Source: Megaleporinus macrocephalus
Lineage: Eukaryota; Chordata; Actinopteri; Characiformes; Anostomidae
Reading direction: 5' to 3'
Length of the DNA stretch: 64,000 bases
Assembly: GCA_021613375.1 (NCBI GenBank)
Contig: CM038717.1
Coordinates: forward strand, 38,733,632 to 38,797,631
Shown here one piece after another: positions 12,645-27,400 of this stretch. Within the stretch, counting starts at the first letter, position 1. Every line of letters starts with the position of its first letter. The notes below the pieces were generated by a model. That model saw nothing but the letters and a program-made list of their open reading frames with translations. It was not told where the DNA came from and did no database searches. Position numbers and translations under genes: made by a program.

Positions 12645-15560
12645 ACTCTGACCATTAGTGATCAACTCTGACCATCACAGTGATCAACTCTGACCATCAC
12701 AGTCATCAACTCTGACCATTACAGTGATCAACTCTATTACAGTGATCAACTCTATTACAGAGATCAACTCTATTACAGTGATTAACTCTATTACAGAGAT
12801 CAACTCTATTACAGTGATCAACTCTATTACAGAGATCAACTCTGACCATTACAGTGATCAACTCTGACCATTACAGTGATCAACTCTGACCATTACAGTG
12901 ACCCACACTGACCATTGCAGTGATCAACTCTGACCATTACAGTGATCAACTCTGACCATTACAGTGATCAACTCAATTACAGTGATCAACTCTGACCATT
13001 ACAGTGATCAACTCTATTACAGTGATCAACTCTGACCATTACAGTGATCAACTCTGACCATTACAGTGATCAACTCTGACCATTACAGTGATCAACTCTA
13101 TTACAGTGATCCAATCTGACCATTACAGTGATCAACTCTGACCATTACAGTGATCAACTCTGACCATTACAGTGATCAACTTTATTACAGTGATCAACTC
13201 TATTACAGTGATCAACTCTATTACAGTGATCAACTCTGACCATTACAGTGATCAACTCTATTACAGTGATCAACTCTGACCATTACAGTGATCAACTTTA
13301 TTACAGTGATCAACTCTATTACAGTGATCAACTCTGACCATTACAGTGATCAACTCTATTACAGTGATCCAATCTGACCATTACAGTGTTCAACTCTGAC
13401 CATTACAGTGTTCAACTCTGACCATTACAGTGATCAACACTGACTATTACAGTGATCAACTCTGACCATTACTACAGTGATCTACTCTGACCATTACAGT
13501 GATCAACTCTATTACAGTGATCAACTCTATTACAGTGATCAACTCTGACCATTACAGCGATCAACTCTGACTATTACAGTGATCAACTCTGACCATTACA
13601 GTGATCAACTCTGACCATTACAGTGATCAACACTGACTATTACAGTGATCAACTCTGACCATTACAGTGATCAACACTGACCATTACAGTGATCAACACT
13701 GACTATTACAGTGATCAACACTGACTATTACAGTGATCAACTCTGACCATTACAGTGATCCACTCCGACCATTACAGTGATCCACTCTGACCATTACAGT
13801 GATCCACTCTGACCATTACAGCGATCAACTCTGACTATTACAGTGATCAACACTGACTATTACAGTGATCAACTCTGACCATTACAGTGATCAACTCTGA
13901 CCATTACAGTGATCAACTTTATTACAGTGATCAACTCTGACCATTACAGTGATCAACTCTGACCATTACAGTGATCAACTTTATTACAGTGATCAACTCT
14001 ATTACAGTGATCAACTCTGACCATTACAGTGATCAACTCTATTACAGTGATCAACTCTGACCATTAGTGATCAACTCTGACCATTACAGTGTTCAACTCT
14101 GATCATTACAGCGATAAACTCTGACCATTACAGTGATCAACTCTATTACAGTGATCAACTCTGACCATTACAGTGATCAACTCTGACCATTACAGTGATC
14201 AACTCTATTACAGTGATCCACTCTATTACAGTGATCAACTCTGACTATTACAGTGATCAACTCTGACCATTACAGTGATCAACTCAGATCATTACAGTGA
14301 TCAACTCTGAATATTACAGTGATCAACTCTGACCATTATAGTGATCAACTCTGACCATTACAGTGATCAACTCTATTACAGTGATCAACTCTGACCATTA
14401 CAGTGATCAACTCTATTACAGTGATCAACTCTATTACAGTGATCAACTCTGACCATTACAGTGATCAACTCAGACCATTTTAGTAATCAACTCTGACCAT
14501 TACAGTGATCAACTCTGACTATTACAGTGATCAACTCTGACTATTACAGTGATCAACTCTGACCATTACAGCGATCAACTCTGACCATTAGTGATCAACT
14601 CTGATCATTACAGTGATCAACTCTATTACAGTGATCAACTATGACCATTACAGTGATCAACTCTATTACAGTGATCAACTCTGACCATTACAGTGATCAA
14701 CTCTGACCATTACAGTGATCAACTCTATTACAGTGATCCACTCTATTACAGTGATCAACTCTGACCATTACAGTGATCAACTCTGACCATTACAGTGATC
14801 AACTCAATTACAGTGATCAACTCTGACCATTACAGTGATCAACTCTATTACAGTGATCAACTCTATTACAGTGATCAACTCTATTACAGTGATCAACTCT
14901 GACCATTACAGTGATCAACTCTATTACAGTGATCAACTCTGACCATTACAGTGATCAACTCTATTACAGTGATCAACTCTATTACAGTGATCAACTCTGA
15001 CCATTACAGTGATCAACTCAGACCATTTTAGTAATCAACTCTGACCATTACAGTGATCAACTCTGACTATTACAGTGATCAACTCTGACTATTACAGTGA
15101 TCAACTCTGACCATTACAGCGATCAACTCTGACCATTAGTGATCAACTCTGATCATTACAGTGATCAACTCTATTACAGTGATCAACTCCGACCATTAGT
15201 GATCAACTCTATTACAGTGATCAACTCTGACCATTACAGTGATCAACTCTGACCATTACAGTGATCAACTCTGACCATTACAGTGATCAACTCTGACCAT
15301 TACAGTGATCAACTCTATTACAGTGATCAACTCTGACCATTACAGTGATCAACTCTATTACAGTGATCAACTCTGACCATTACAGTGATCAACTCTGACC
15401 ATTACAGTGATCAACTCTATTACAGTGATCAACTCTATTACAGTGATCAACTCAATTACAGTGATCAACTCTGACCATTACAGTGATCAACTCTATTACA
15501 GTGATCAACTCTATTACAGTGATCAACTCTGACCATTTTAGTAATCAACTCTGACTATTA
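12645..15560. repeat. Mixed 22-bp / 18-bp minisatellite (GTGATCAACTCT...)
   Basis: About 2.9 kb made of two interleaved unit types sharing GTGATCAACTCT: a long form continuing GACCATTACA (22 bp) and a short form continuing ATTACA (18 bp, lacking GACC). Minor variants include GACTATTACA, AACACTGAC, GATCCACTC, a shortened GACCATTAGTGATC junction, and CAGACCATTTTAGTAATC. A stretch around the last variant at about 14471 recurs near-identically at about 15019, giving a higher-order repeat of 548 bp. Confidence 0.95.
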
Positions 15561-15564
15561 CAGG

Positions 15565-16315
15565 GTACATACTTCAGGTTTGATATTAGTAGCTGAAGAA
15601 CAGAGTCAGTCATAAAGCATTTGCTCCCAGCATTCTCTGATCTATCTGCTTTCTTTGCTGGGCTGGACACGCTGTCTTCCTCTCCACTCAGAACTCGCTG
15701 GAGCCCACAGTTCAAACTGATGTACAATGCTGTATAATCAGACACTCTGTGAAGTGTAGGTTCAAACCTCCTGCCACCCTCCTCCTCATTCCTTACAAAC
15801 ATAGCTTATGGCTATTAGCATGCAGCCTGAACCTAACTGTAACACATAATTAACATATGTAACACATAGTGTTTCAGTGTTTATGATGTTAATGTGAAAC
15901 ACATTTTAACGGCGTGTCTCTGGAAAATACAACTTCATGCTAGCTGTGCTGTTAGCTGCTGTGCTAAGAGGTTAATTAGTAAGCATGTTAGCTTATTAGT
16001 CATCCATCCAATAGCTACGTATGCTAAAGACTGCAGCTAAAGAGGAACTAGCTCATTAGGAGAGGTTTGCTAGAGCTTAGAACTCCATCAAAGAGACGTA
16101 AAAGTAAAAGTGTACTCGTAAAGTTACAGAGGTGTAGAGGTGTCGCACCGGCAGCTCACCGATAAAGCCAGTCGCTAAAGCTAGATTACTTTGTTTGTAA
16201 ACAGAGATACAGTCAGAAATGGATTTGAGTCAGTATAGATATATTTTATACTGTATATACCAGTTCAGCTTTCTTTTAGAACGTTGTCTTTCCATGTTAG
16301 CCATGTGTTAGATAC
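15565..16315. other. Intergenic, nothing recognised
   Basis: Unique-looking sequence between two large arrays. No supported gene. Confidence 0.4.
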
Positions 16316-16319
16316 AGCA

Positions 16320-18960
16320 GTTTCTACAGAGGTTACTTGGAGTTATAGTAGTTTGTACAGTAGTTATATTGATTTATAGCATTTTCTACAGTAGTTATAT
16401 GAAGGTATAGCAGTTTCTACAGTAGTTACATGGAGTTATAGTAGTTTGTACAGTAGTTATATAGAGGTAGTTTCTACAGTAGTTATATGGAGTTATAGTA
16501 GTTTCTAAAGTAGTTATATTGATTTATAGCATTTTCTACAGTAGTTATATGAAGGTATAGTAGTTTCTGAAGTAGTTATATAGAGGTAGTTTCTACAGTA
16601 GTTATATGGAGTTATAGTAGTTTCTAAAGTAGTTATATTGATTTATAGCATTTTCTACAGTAGTTATATGAAGGTATAGTAGTTTCTGAAGTAGTTATAT
16701 AGAGGTAGTTTCTGCAGTAGTTATATAGAGGTAGTTTCTGCAGTAGTTATATGAAGTTACAGTAGTTTCTAAAGTAGTTATATAGAGGTAGTTTCTGCAG
16801 TAGTTATATGAAGTTACAGTAGTTTCTAAAGTAGTTATATAGAGGTAGTTTCTGCAGTAGTTAAATGAAGTTATAGTAGTTTCTACAGTAGTTACATGAC
16901 GGTATAGTAGTTTCTACAGTAGTTACATGAAGTTATAGTAGTTTTTACAGTAGTTACATGACAGTATAGTAGTTTCTATAGTAGTTATATAGAGGTAGTT
17001 TCTGCAGTAGTTATATGAAGATACAGTAGTTTCTAAAGTAGTTACATGGAGTTATAGTAGTTTCTAAAGTAGTTATATAGAGGTAGTTTCTGCAGTAGTT
17101 ATATGAAGTTACAGTAGTTTCTGCAGTAGTTATATGAAGTTACAGTAGTTTCTGCAGTAGTTATATGAAGTTACAGTAGTTTCTACAGTAGTTACATGGA
17201 GTTATAGTAGGATTCAAGGATTCAAGGAGACTTTATTGTCATTCACATCACATGTGGTACATGGGGTGGAACGAAATTGTGGTACCCAAGGACCCAGTTT
17301 TACCCAGACAGCAGTACTTAAATAAATAAAATAAACATAAATATATAAAATATATGTAAAAATGAGAATAAAATAAACAGGAATGGAGAAGGTAGCAGCA
17401 GAGTGTATTAAAGTGACTGGTGTCGTTAAAGTGTCAGTGCAGTGGTTCCCCTAAGTGGCGTTTAAAAGTCTTACAGCTTCCGGAATGAAGCTGTTCCTCA
17501 GTCTGTTCGTTTCTAAAGTAGTAGTAGTTTCTAAAGTAGTTATATAGAAGTAGTTTCTACAGTAGTTATATGAAGTTATAGTAGTTTCTACAGTAGTTAT
17601 ATAGAGGTAGTTTCAGCAGAAGTTATATGAAGTTACAGTAGTTTCTACAGTAGTTACATGGAGTTATAGTAGTTTCTAAAGTAGTTATATAGAGGTAGTT
17701 TCTGCAGTAGTTATATGGAAGTCTAGTAGTTTCTATAGTAGTTATATAGAGGTAGTTTCTGCAGTAGTTATATGAACTTACAGTAGTTTCTAAAGTAGTT
17801 ATATAGAGGTAGTTTCTGCAGTAGTTATATGGAAGTCTAGTAGTTTCTATAGTAGTTATATAGAAGTAGTTTCTGCAGTAGTTATATGAAGTTACAGTAG
17901 TTTCTACAGTAGTTATATAGAGGTAGTTTCTGCAGTAGTTATATGAAGTTACAGTAGTTCCTAAAGTAGTTATATAGAGGTAGTTTCTGCAGTAGTTATA
18001 TAGAGGTAGTTTCTGCAGTAGTTATATGAAGTTATTGTAGTTTCTATAGTAGTTATATAGAGGTAGTTTCTGCAGTAGTTATATGGAAGTCTAGTAGTTT
18101 CTACAGTAGTTACATGGAGTTATAGTAGTTTCTAAAGTAGTTATATAGAGGTAGTTTCTGCAGTAGTTATATGAAGTTATAGTAGTTTCTACAGTAGTTA
18201 TATAGAGGTAGTTTCAGCAGAAGTTATATGAAGTTACAGTAGTTTCTACAGTAGTTACATGGAGTTATAGTAGTTTCTAAAGTAGTTATATAGAGGTAGT
18301 TTCTGCAGTAGTTATATGGAAGTCTAGTAGTTTCTATAGTAGTTATATAGAGGTAGTTTCTGCAGTAGTTATATGAACTTACAGTAGTTTCTAAAGTAGT
18401 TATATAGAGGTAGTTTCTGCAGTAGTTATATGGAAGTCTAGTAGTTTCTATAGTAGTTATATAGAAGTAGTTTCTGCAGTAGTTATATGAAGTTACAGTA
18501 GTTTCTACAGTAGTTATATAGAGGTAGTTTCTGCAGTAGTTATATGAAGTTACAGTAGTTCCTAAAGTAGTTATATAGAGGTAGTTTCTGCAGTAGTTAT
18601 ATAGAGGTAGTTTCTGCAGTAGTTATATGAAGTTATTGTAGTTTCTATAGTAGTTATATAGAGGTAGTTTCTGCAGTAGTTATATGGAAGTCTAGTAGTT
18701 TCTACAGTAGTTACATGGAGTTATAGTAGTTTCTAAAGTAGTTATATAGAGGTAGTTTCTGCAGTAGTTATATGAAGTTATAGTAGTTTCTAAAGTAGTT
18801 ATATAGAGGTAGTTTCTGCAGTAGTTCTATGAAGTTATAGTAGTTTCTACAGTAGTTATATAGAGGTAGTTTCTGCAGTAGTTATATGAAGTTACAGTAG
18901 TTATATAGAGTGACAGTAGTTACATAGAGTATTAGAAGTTTCTGCTCTAGTATAGCCTTT
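16320..18960. repeat. TAGTT-rich minisatellite (GTAGTTTCTGCAGTAGTTAT family)
   Basis: About 2.6 kb of alternating half-units: GTAGTTTCT(G/A)CAGTAGTTAT followed by ATGAAGTTACA or ATAGAG. A large internal duplication is visible: the rare variant TTTCAGCAGAAGTTATATGA starts at 17611 and again at 18212, offset 601 bp, with long flanking identity. The array is interrupted by a LINE fragment at 17211-17510. Confidence 0.95.
17211..17510 (-). mobile_element. 5'-truncated L2-like LINE inserted in a minisatellite
   Basis: The sequence differs from the surrounding array, which resumes on both sides. Read on the - strand, 17509-17451 encodes NRLRNSFIPEAVRLLNAT followed by a stop. This matches the conserved C-terminal end of L2/Rex-type LINE ORF2 proteins, which carry an LRNSFIP-like motif. 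The 3' end, on the left, has a short ATTCAAGG tandem repeat and AATAAAGTCTCC-like sequence on the - strand. Only about 300 bp remain, as is usual for 5'-truncated LINE copies. It cannot be active. Confidence 0.75.
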
Positions 18961-19895
18961 CTCTTCTGTAGTCATAAGAAGGTATAGTAGTTTCCACAAT
19001 AGTTACATGGAGTTATAGCATTTTCTACAGTAGTGATATGAAGGTATAGTACTTTATACAGTAATTAATTTACAGTAGGTAGATGGAGTGACCATCCCAG
19101 ATGGCTATGCTTCTTGTTCACTCTAACGTCACATGGCTTTAACCCAAAGCTATCTCACAAAGGTTTTTCAGAGAATCTCTGAGAAGTAGACATTACTTGT
19201 ATAGGGGAGACCGTCCATGACTAGAACACAGAGACAGCTGGAACCAATTTGTTGTGTTCATATGACGTGTTCTGTGGATGTGCTCTTCATGCATCAATTA
19301 GTGACTTGCTGATGAACTTTGGCTTCAATTTAGCAAATCAAAACAAAAGCGTTCATCTCAGGTTCACCGTTTAATTTACTACACTTACCAGCTGCTGAAT
19401 GCTCTCCTAACACTGCTGACAGACTCCGAGTGGACTATTGGGCCACAGCACGCCCCAAACTGCTGCACCTGCACCCTTGTGTCCTTGCAAGGTACGACAA
19501 AAATGTACTTCCCTGGAACACAAGTACATTCTTCACGTTCTCGCCATTGAGAAACACCCATGGTGGCTGTCAAGGCTACGAACAGGCGCATGCAGACTCT
19601 ATAGAGAACATCTTGTGGTAGGTAAGAACATTGTATGACCAAGTACTTGTACTGAAATCGTATGGATTGAACTATAACTCTCTGGCACATGCAGCTTTCA
19701 CTGCTAATTTCAGACCACTGTGCTACTACAGGGGGCTGGAACAGAGGTCTGGTGGGCTGTAACATCTATAAGAAGTGCTATAACCATACCTGGTCTCCAC
19801 CTATACCATCATATACCATCATACCATCAACTGACACACAACTATTTCATTTAATTTCATTGGCTGTTTAAACTATCGTTTTTGTTCCCTATTGC
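18961..19895. other. Intergenic, nothing recognised
   Basis: Unique-looking sequence. Overlapping short open frames at 19385-19765 on both strands show no recognisable domain. Confidence 0.4.
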
Positions 19896-19899
19896 TTGT

Positions 19900-20480
19900 T
19901 TTTGCTCTGTTCGCTGAAGGACCGATGATGATCTCACGGTGCAGACGTGCCCATCTTTAAAGGCCTTTATCAGTCCTGCGCAGGCGCCGTGGAGAAGCCG
20001 CTCGCTCCACCCATATCAGCACCGACATCTGAGGCAATTTGGTGCTCATGGCGTGAGCGCGCTAATGAAAACAAACCCGCGCAGAAGCTCTTTAAAGCCG
20101 CCGTGGTTGATTGAAGTCCCGGCCCACACGGTGATCCCTCATCGGGAGCCTTACAGAGGAGCCTGGCGAGCCTGCACCGTGTTCAACTTCATTTAACCTT
20201 CGTTTTGTTACCTTCCTTTGAAAAGGACAGAGAGAGGCTTTAATGGAAATGATTTACAAAAGAACATTGAAGCCATAATGGAGAATCTCCTTCAACAGCT
20301 GAGGTCTCCTCCATCAATGGGGGGAAAACAAAAGGACGGGACGGACAACATCTGTGCTTCACCGGCGCCTTGAAGGGAAGTGCGGCCGCCTGGTGGCGAG
20401 AGATGGAAGGGCGGCCTGCAGAAACACCAGCGCATTGTAGGGGCCGAGGCAGAGACCCCTGAATGTTTCTTTAATTAGCT
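19900..20480. promoter_or_regulatory. Candidate conserved non-coding block between lhx5 and mzt2
   Basis: About 580 bp of balanced GC, non-repetitive DNA with several homeodomain-type cores (GCTAATGA, TTTAATTAGC) and no frame that looks coding. It stands out from the repeat-rich surroundings. Regulatory function is a guess from composition and its position about 11 kb downstream of lhx5. Confidence 0.3.
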
Positions 20481-20499
20481 CAGACTTTGGACTTGTTCT

Positions 20500-20945
20500 A
20501 CACCTACGGACTGTAGTTCATCTGATTCTCTGTATACTATATTATTCAGCAGCATTAGCAGTGCTGCTGCTGGAGTGTTTAAACACCTCAGGGTCACTGC
20601 TGGACTGAGAATCGTCCACCAACCAAAACTATCCGGACAGCAGTGTCCTGTGGGCGGCGTCCTGTGTCCACTGATGAAGAACTAGAGGAACACAAACTGT
20701 GCAGCATCAGATGAGCTACAGTCTCTGACTTTACATCTACAAGGTGGACCAGCAAGTAGTAGGAGTGTCTAATAGAGTGGACAGTGAGTGGACACAGTGT
20801 TTAAACACTCCAGCAGCAGCACTGCTGTGTCTGATCCACTCCCACCAGCACAACACAACACACACTACTAACGCTGCAGTGTCACTGCTCTGTGGGGGGT
20901 CCGGTCAGAGGAGCTGATAAAGTGTGTTCATATAAGAAGGTGTGT
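20500..20945. mobile_element. Non-autonomous DNA element, family A copy 1
   Basis: Contains GACTGTAGTTCATCTGATTC, TGGACTGAGAATCGTCCACC, TTACATCTACAAGGTGGACC, GTGTCTAATAGAGTGGACAG and AGGAGCTGATAAAGTG. The same blocks, in either orientation, recur at 34350-34445, 39780-39975, 40555-40625, 41547-42535 and 44150-44482. No transposase is present. Confidence 0.7.
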
Positions 20946-21430
20946 TTAACAGTAAATGTATATTAAGTCCGAATTTGTCTCTTAAGCTAAAGTCAGCTGT
21001 GAAAAAGCTTTTCAGAGCGATGTTGAAATGGAAGCTGAAAAAAACACGTATACACACAAACAGTTACGTTTCAGTCAATCAAATATTCAGATTTAATCGT
21101 ATTCTGTCAGCATTTAACTTAAAATACACGCTGAGGAGAAATGCTAGAGTGAATCTAGAATTTAGTGTCGAACACAGGACTCCTGTTTATAAATCATTTC
21201 TAAAGTGTTTAAGAATGTATGTGCTTCTGTTTCTTCCTATTAAAGGTTTGAAGGGGGCTTTAATGTGAGTGACTGTACTAAGACTGAGCAGTATTATAAA
21301 CAATAGAAGAATAAAATCATTGTGTTTATTAGTAAACTAACTAACTAACTCTGTTTCTGTAAAGAGCAACTCCACCAAAATGTTCTAAATTTCTGCCGTC
21401 ACTAAGATTCAAACAACATCATTCAGCGTG
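20946..21430. other. Intergenic, nothing recognised
   Basis: AT-rich unique-looking sequence. A 108-codon open frame at 20942-21268 has no recognisable domain and is not called. Confidence 0.35.
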
Positions 21431-21431
21431 G

Positions 21432-24400
21432 TTCTCTACTACTATAACCACCATAACCACCACCATAACCACCACCACTACTACTACTACCTTCACCACC
21501 ACCATAACTACCACTACTACCACCACCACCACCATAACTACCACTACTACCTTCACCACCACCATAACTACCACTATTATTACCACCACCACCACCACCA
21601 TAACCACCACCACTACTACCACCACCACCACCATAACCACCACCACTACTACTACTACTATAACCACCACCACCACCATAACCACCACCACTACTACTAC
21701 TATAACCACCACCACCACCATAACTACCACTACTACCTTCACCACCACCATAACTACCACTACTACCTTCACCACCACCATAACTACCACTATTATTACC
21801 ACCACCACCACCATAAACACCACCACTACTACTACTACTATAACCACCACCACCACCATAACCACCACCACTACTACTACTACTATAACCACCACCACCA
21901 CCATAACCACCACCACTACTACTACTATAACCACCACCACCACCATAACTACCACTACTACCTTCACCACCACCATAACTACCACTACTACCTTCACCAC
22001 CACCATAACTACCACTACTACCTTCACCACCACCATAACTACCACTATTATTACCACCACCACCACCATAAACACCACCACTACTACTACTACTATAACC
22101 ACCACCACCACCATAACCACCACCACTACTACTACTATAACCACCACCACCACCATAACTACCACTACTACCTTCACCACCACCATAACTACCACTACTA
22201 CCTTCACCACCACCATAACTACCACTATTATTACCACCACCACCACCACCATAACCACCACTACTACTACTACTACTATAACCACCACCACCACCATAAC
22301 CACCACCACTACTACTACTACTATAACCACCACCACCACCATAACCACCACCACTACTATAACCACCACCACCACCACCATAACCACCACCACTACTACT
22401 ACTATAACCACCACCACCACCATAACCACCACCACTACTACTACTATAACCACCACCACCACCATAACTACCACTACTACCACCACCACCACCATAACTA
22501 CCACTACTACCTTCACCACCACCATAACTACCACTATTATTACCACCACCACCACCACCATAAACACCACCACTACTACCACCACCACCACCATAACCAC
22601 CACCACTACTACTACTACTATAACCACCACCACCACCATAACCACCACCACTACTACTACTATAACCACCACCACCACCATAACTACCACTACTACCTTC
22701 ACCACCACCATAACTACCACTACTACCTTCACCACCACCATAACTACCACTATTATTACCACCACCACCACCACCATAAACACCACCACTACTACTACAA
22801 CCACCACCACCACCATAACCACCACCACTACTACTACTATAACCACCACCACCACCATAACTACCACTACTACCTTCACCACCACCATAACTACCACTAC
22901 TACCTTCACCACCACCATAACTACCACTATTATTACCACCACCACCACCACCATAACCACCACTACTACTACTACTACTACTATAACCACCACCACCACC
23001 ATAACCACCACCACTACTACTACTACTATAACCACCACCACCACCATAACCACCACCACTACTATAACCACCACCACCACCATAACCACCACCACTACTA
23101 CTACTATAACCACCACCACCACCATAACCACCACCACTACTACTACTATAACCACCACCACCACCATAACCACCACCACTACTACTACCTTCACCACCAC
23201 CATAACTACCACTACTACCTTCACCACCACCACATAACTACCACTATTATTACCACCACCACCACCACCATAACCACCACTACTACTACTACTACTATAA
23301 CCACCACCACCACCATAACCACCACCACTACTACTACTACTATAACCACCACCACCACCATAACCACCACCACTACTATAACCACCACCACCACCATAAC
23401 CACCACCACTACTACTACTATAACCACCACCACCACCATAACCACCACCACTACTACTACCTTCACCACCACCATAACTACCACTACTACTACTATAACC
23501 ACCACCATAACCACCACTACAACTACTATAACCACCACCACCACCATAAGTACCACTACAACCTTCACCACCAACATAACTACCACTACCATCACCACCA
23601 CCACCATAACTACCACTACTACCACCACCACCACCACCATAACTACCACTACTATCACCACCACCACTACTATAACCACCACCACAACCACCACCACTAC
23701 TACTACTATAACCACCACCACCACCACCATAACTACAACTACTACCACCACCACCACTACTACTATAACCACCACCACCACAACGACCACCACTACTACT
23801 ACTATAACCACCACCACCACCACCATAACTACCACTACTACCACCACCACCACCATAACTACCACTACTACCACCATAACTACCACTACTATCACCACCA
23901 CCACTACTATAACCACCACCACCACAACCACCACCACTACTACTACTATAACCACCACCACCACCACCACCATAACTACCACTACTACCACCACCACCAC
24001 TACTATAACCACCACCACCACAACGACCACCACTACTACTACTATAACCACCACCACCACCACTACTACTACTATAACCACCACCACCACCACCACCATA
24101 AGTACCACTACGACCTTCACCACCAACATAACTACCACTACCATCACCCCCACCACCATAACTACCACTACTACCACCACCACCACCATAACTACCACTA
24201 CTACCACCACCACCACCACTACTATAACCACCACCACCACCACTACTATAACCACCACCACCACAACCACCACCACTACTACTACTATAACCACCACCAC
24301 CACTACTATAACCACCACCACCATAAGTACCACTACTACCTTCACCACCAACATAACTACCACTACTACCACCATAACTACCACTACTATCACCACCACC

Positions 24401-27400
24401 ACTACTATAACCACCACCACAACCACCACCACTACTATAACCACCACCACCACCACCATAACTACCACTACTACCACCACCACCACCACCACTACTACTA
24501 TAACCACCACCACCACAACGACCACCACTACTACTACTATAACCACCACCACCACCACCACTACTACTACTATAACCACCACCACCACTACTACTATAAC
24601 CACCACCACCATAAGTACCACTACTACCTTCACCACCAACATAACTACCACTACTACCACCATAACTACCACTACTATCACCACCACCACTACTATAACC
24701 ACCACCACAACCACCACCACTACTATAACCACCACCACCACCACCACCACCATAACTACCACTACTACCACCACCACCACCACCACTACTACTATAACCA
24801 CCACCACCACAACGACCACCACTACTACTACTATAACCACCACCACCACCACCACTACTACTACTATAACCACCACCACTACTACTACTATAACCACCAC
24901 CACCACTACTACTATAACCACCACCACCATAAGTACCACTACTACCTTCACCACCAACATAACTACCACTACTACCACCATAACTACCACTACTATCACC
25001 ACCACCACTACTATAACCACCACCACAACCACCACCACTACTATAACCACCACCACCACCACCATAACTACCACTACTACCACCACCACCACCACCACTA
25101 CTACTATAACCACCACCACCACAACGACCACCACTACTACTACTATAACCACCACCACCACCACCATAACTACCACTACTACCACCACCACCACTACTAC
25201 TATAACCACCACCACCACAACGACCACCACTACTACTACTATAACCACCACCACCATAACTACCACTACTACCACCACCACCACCATAACTACCACTACT
25301 ACCACCATAACTACCACTACTATCACCACCACCACTACTATAACCACCACCACCACAACTACTACTATAACCACCACCACCACCACCACCACCACCATAA
25401 CTACCACTACTACCACCACCACCACTACTACTATAACCACCACCACCACAACGACCACCACTACTACTACTATAACCACCACCACCACCACCACTACTAC
25501 TACTACTATAACCACCACCACCACCACCATAAGTACCACTACGACCTTCACAACCAACATAACTACTACTACCATCACCACCACCACCATAACTACCACT
25601 ACTACCACCACCACCACCATAACTACCACTACTACCACCACCACCACCACCACTACTATAACCACCACCACCACCACCAACACTACTACTACTATAACCA
25701 CCACCACCACTACTATAACCACCACCACCATAAGTACCACTACTACCTTCACCACCAACATAACTACCACTACTACCACCATAACTACCACTACTATCAC
25801 CACCACCACTACTATAACCACCACCACAACCACCACTACTATAACCACCACCACCACCACCATAACTACCACTACTACCACCACCACCACCACTACTACT
25901 ATAACCACCACCACCACAACGACCACCACTACTACTACTATAACCACCACCACCACCACCATAACTACCACTACTACCACCACCACCACCATAACTACCA
26001 CTACTACCACCATAACTACCACTACTATCACCACCACCACTACTATAACCACCACCACCACAACCACCACCACTACTACTATAACCACCACCACCACCAC
26101 AACTACCACTACTACCACCACCACCACTACTACTATAACCACCACCACCACAACGACCACCACTACTACTACTATAACCACCACCACCACTACTACTACT
26201 ATAACCACCACCACCACCATAAGTACCACTACGACCTTCACAACCAACATAACTACTACTACCATCACCACCACCACCATAACTACCACTACTACCACCA
26301 CCACCACCACAACTACCACTACTACCACCACCACCACCACCACTACTATAACCACCACCACCACAACCACCACCACTACTACTACTATAACCACCACCAC
26401 CACTACTATAACCACCACCACCATAAGTACCACTACTACCTTCACCACCAACATAACTACCACTAGCATAACCACCATAACTACCACTACTACCACCACC
26501 ACCACCACCATAACTACCACTACTACCTTCACCACCACCATAACTACCACTACTACCACCACCACCACCACCACCATAAGTACCACTACGACCTTCACCA
26601 CCAACATAACTACCACTACTATCACCACCACCATAACTACCACCACCACCACCACCACCACCATAACTACCACTACTACCACCACCACCACCACTACTAT
26701 AACCACCACCACCACAACGACCACCACTACTACTACTATAACCACCACCACCACCACTACTACTATAATCACCACCACCATAAGTACCACTACTACCTTC
26801 ACCACCAACATAACTACCACTACTACCACCACCACCACCACCACCATAACTACCACTACTACCTTCACCACCACCATAACTACCACTACTACCACCACCA
26901 CCACCATAACTACCACTACTACCACCACCACCACCATAACTACCACTACTACCTTCACCACCACCATAACTACCACTACTATCACCACCACCACCACCAT
27001 AACTACCACTACTATCACCACCACCACCATAACTACCACTACTACCTCCACCACCACCACCATAACTACCACTACTACCTTCACCACCACCATAACTACC
27101 ACTACTATCACCACCACCACTACTACTATAACCACCACCACCACAAGTACCACTACTACCTTCACCCCCAACATAACTACCACTACCATCACCACCACCA
27201 CCATAACTACCACCACCACCATAACTACCACTACTACCTCCACCACCACCACTACTACTATAACCACCACAACCACCACCACTACTACTATAACCACCAC
27301 CACCACTATAACCACCACCACCATAAGTACCACTACTACCTTCACCACCAACATAACTACCACTACCATCACCAACACCACCATAACTACCACTACTACC

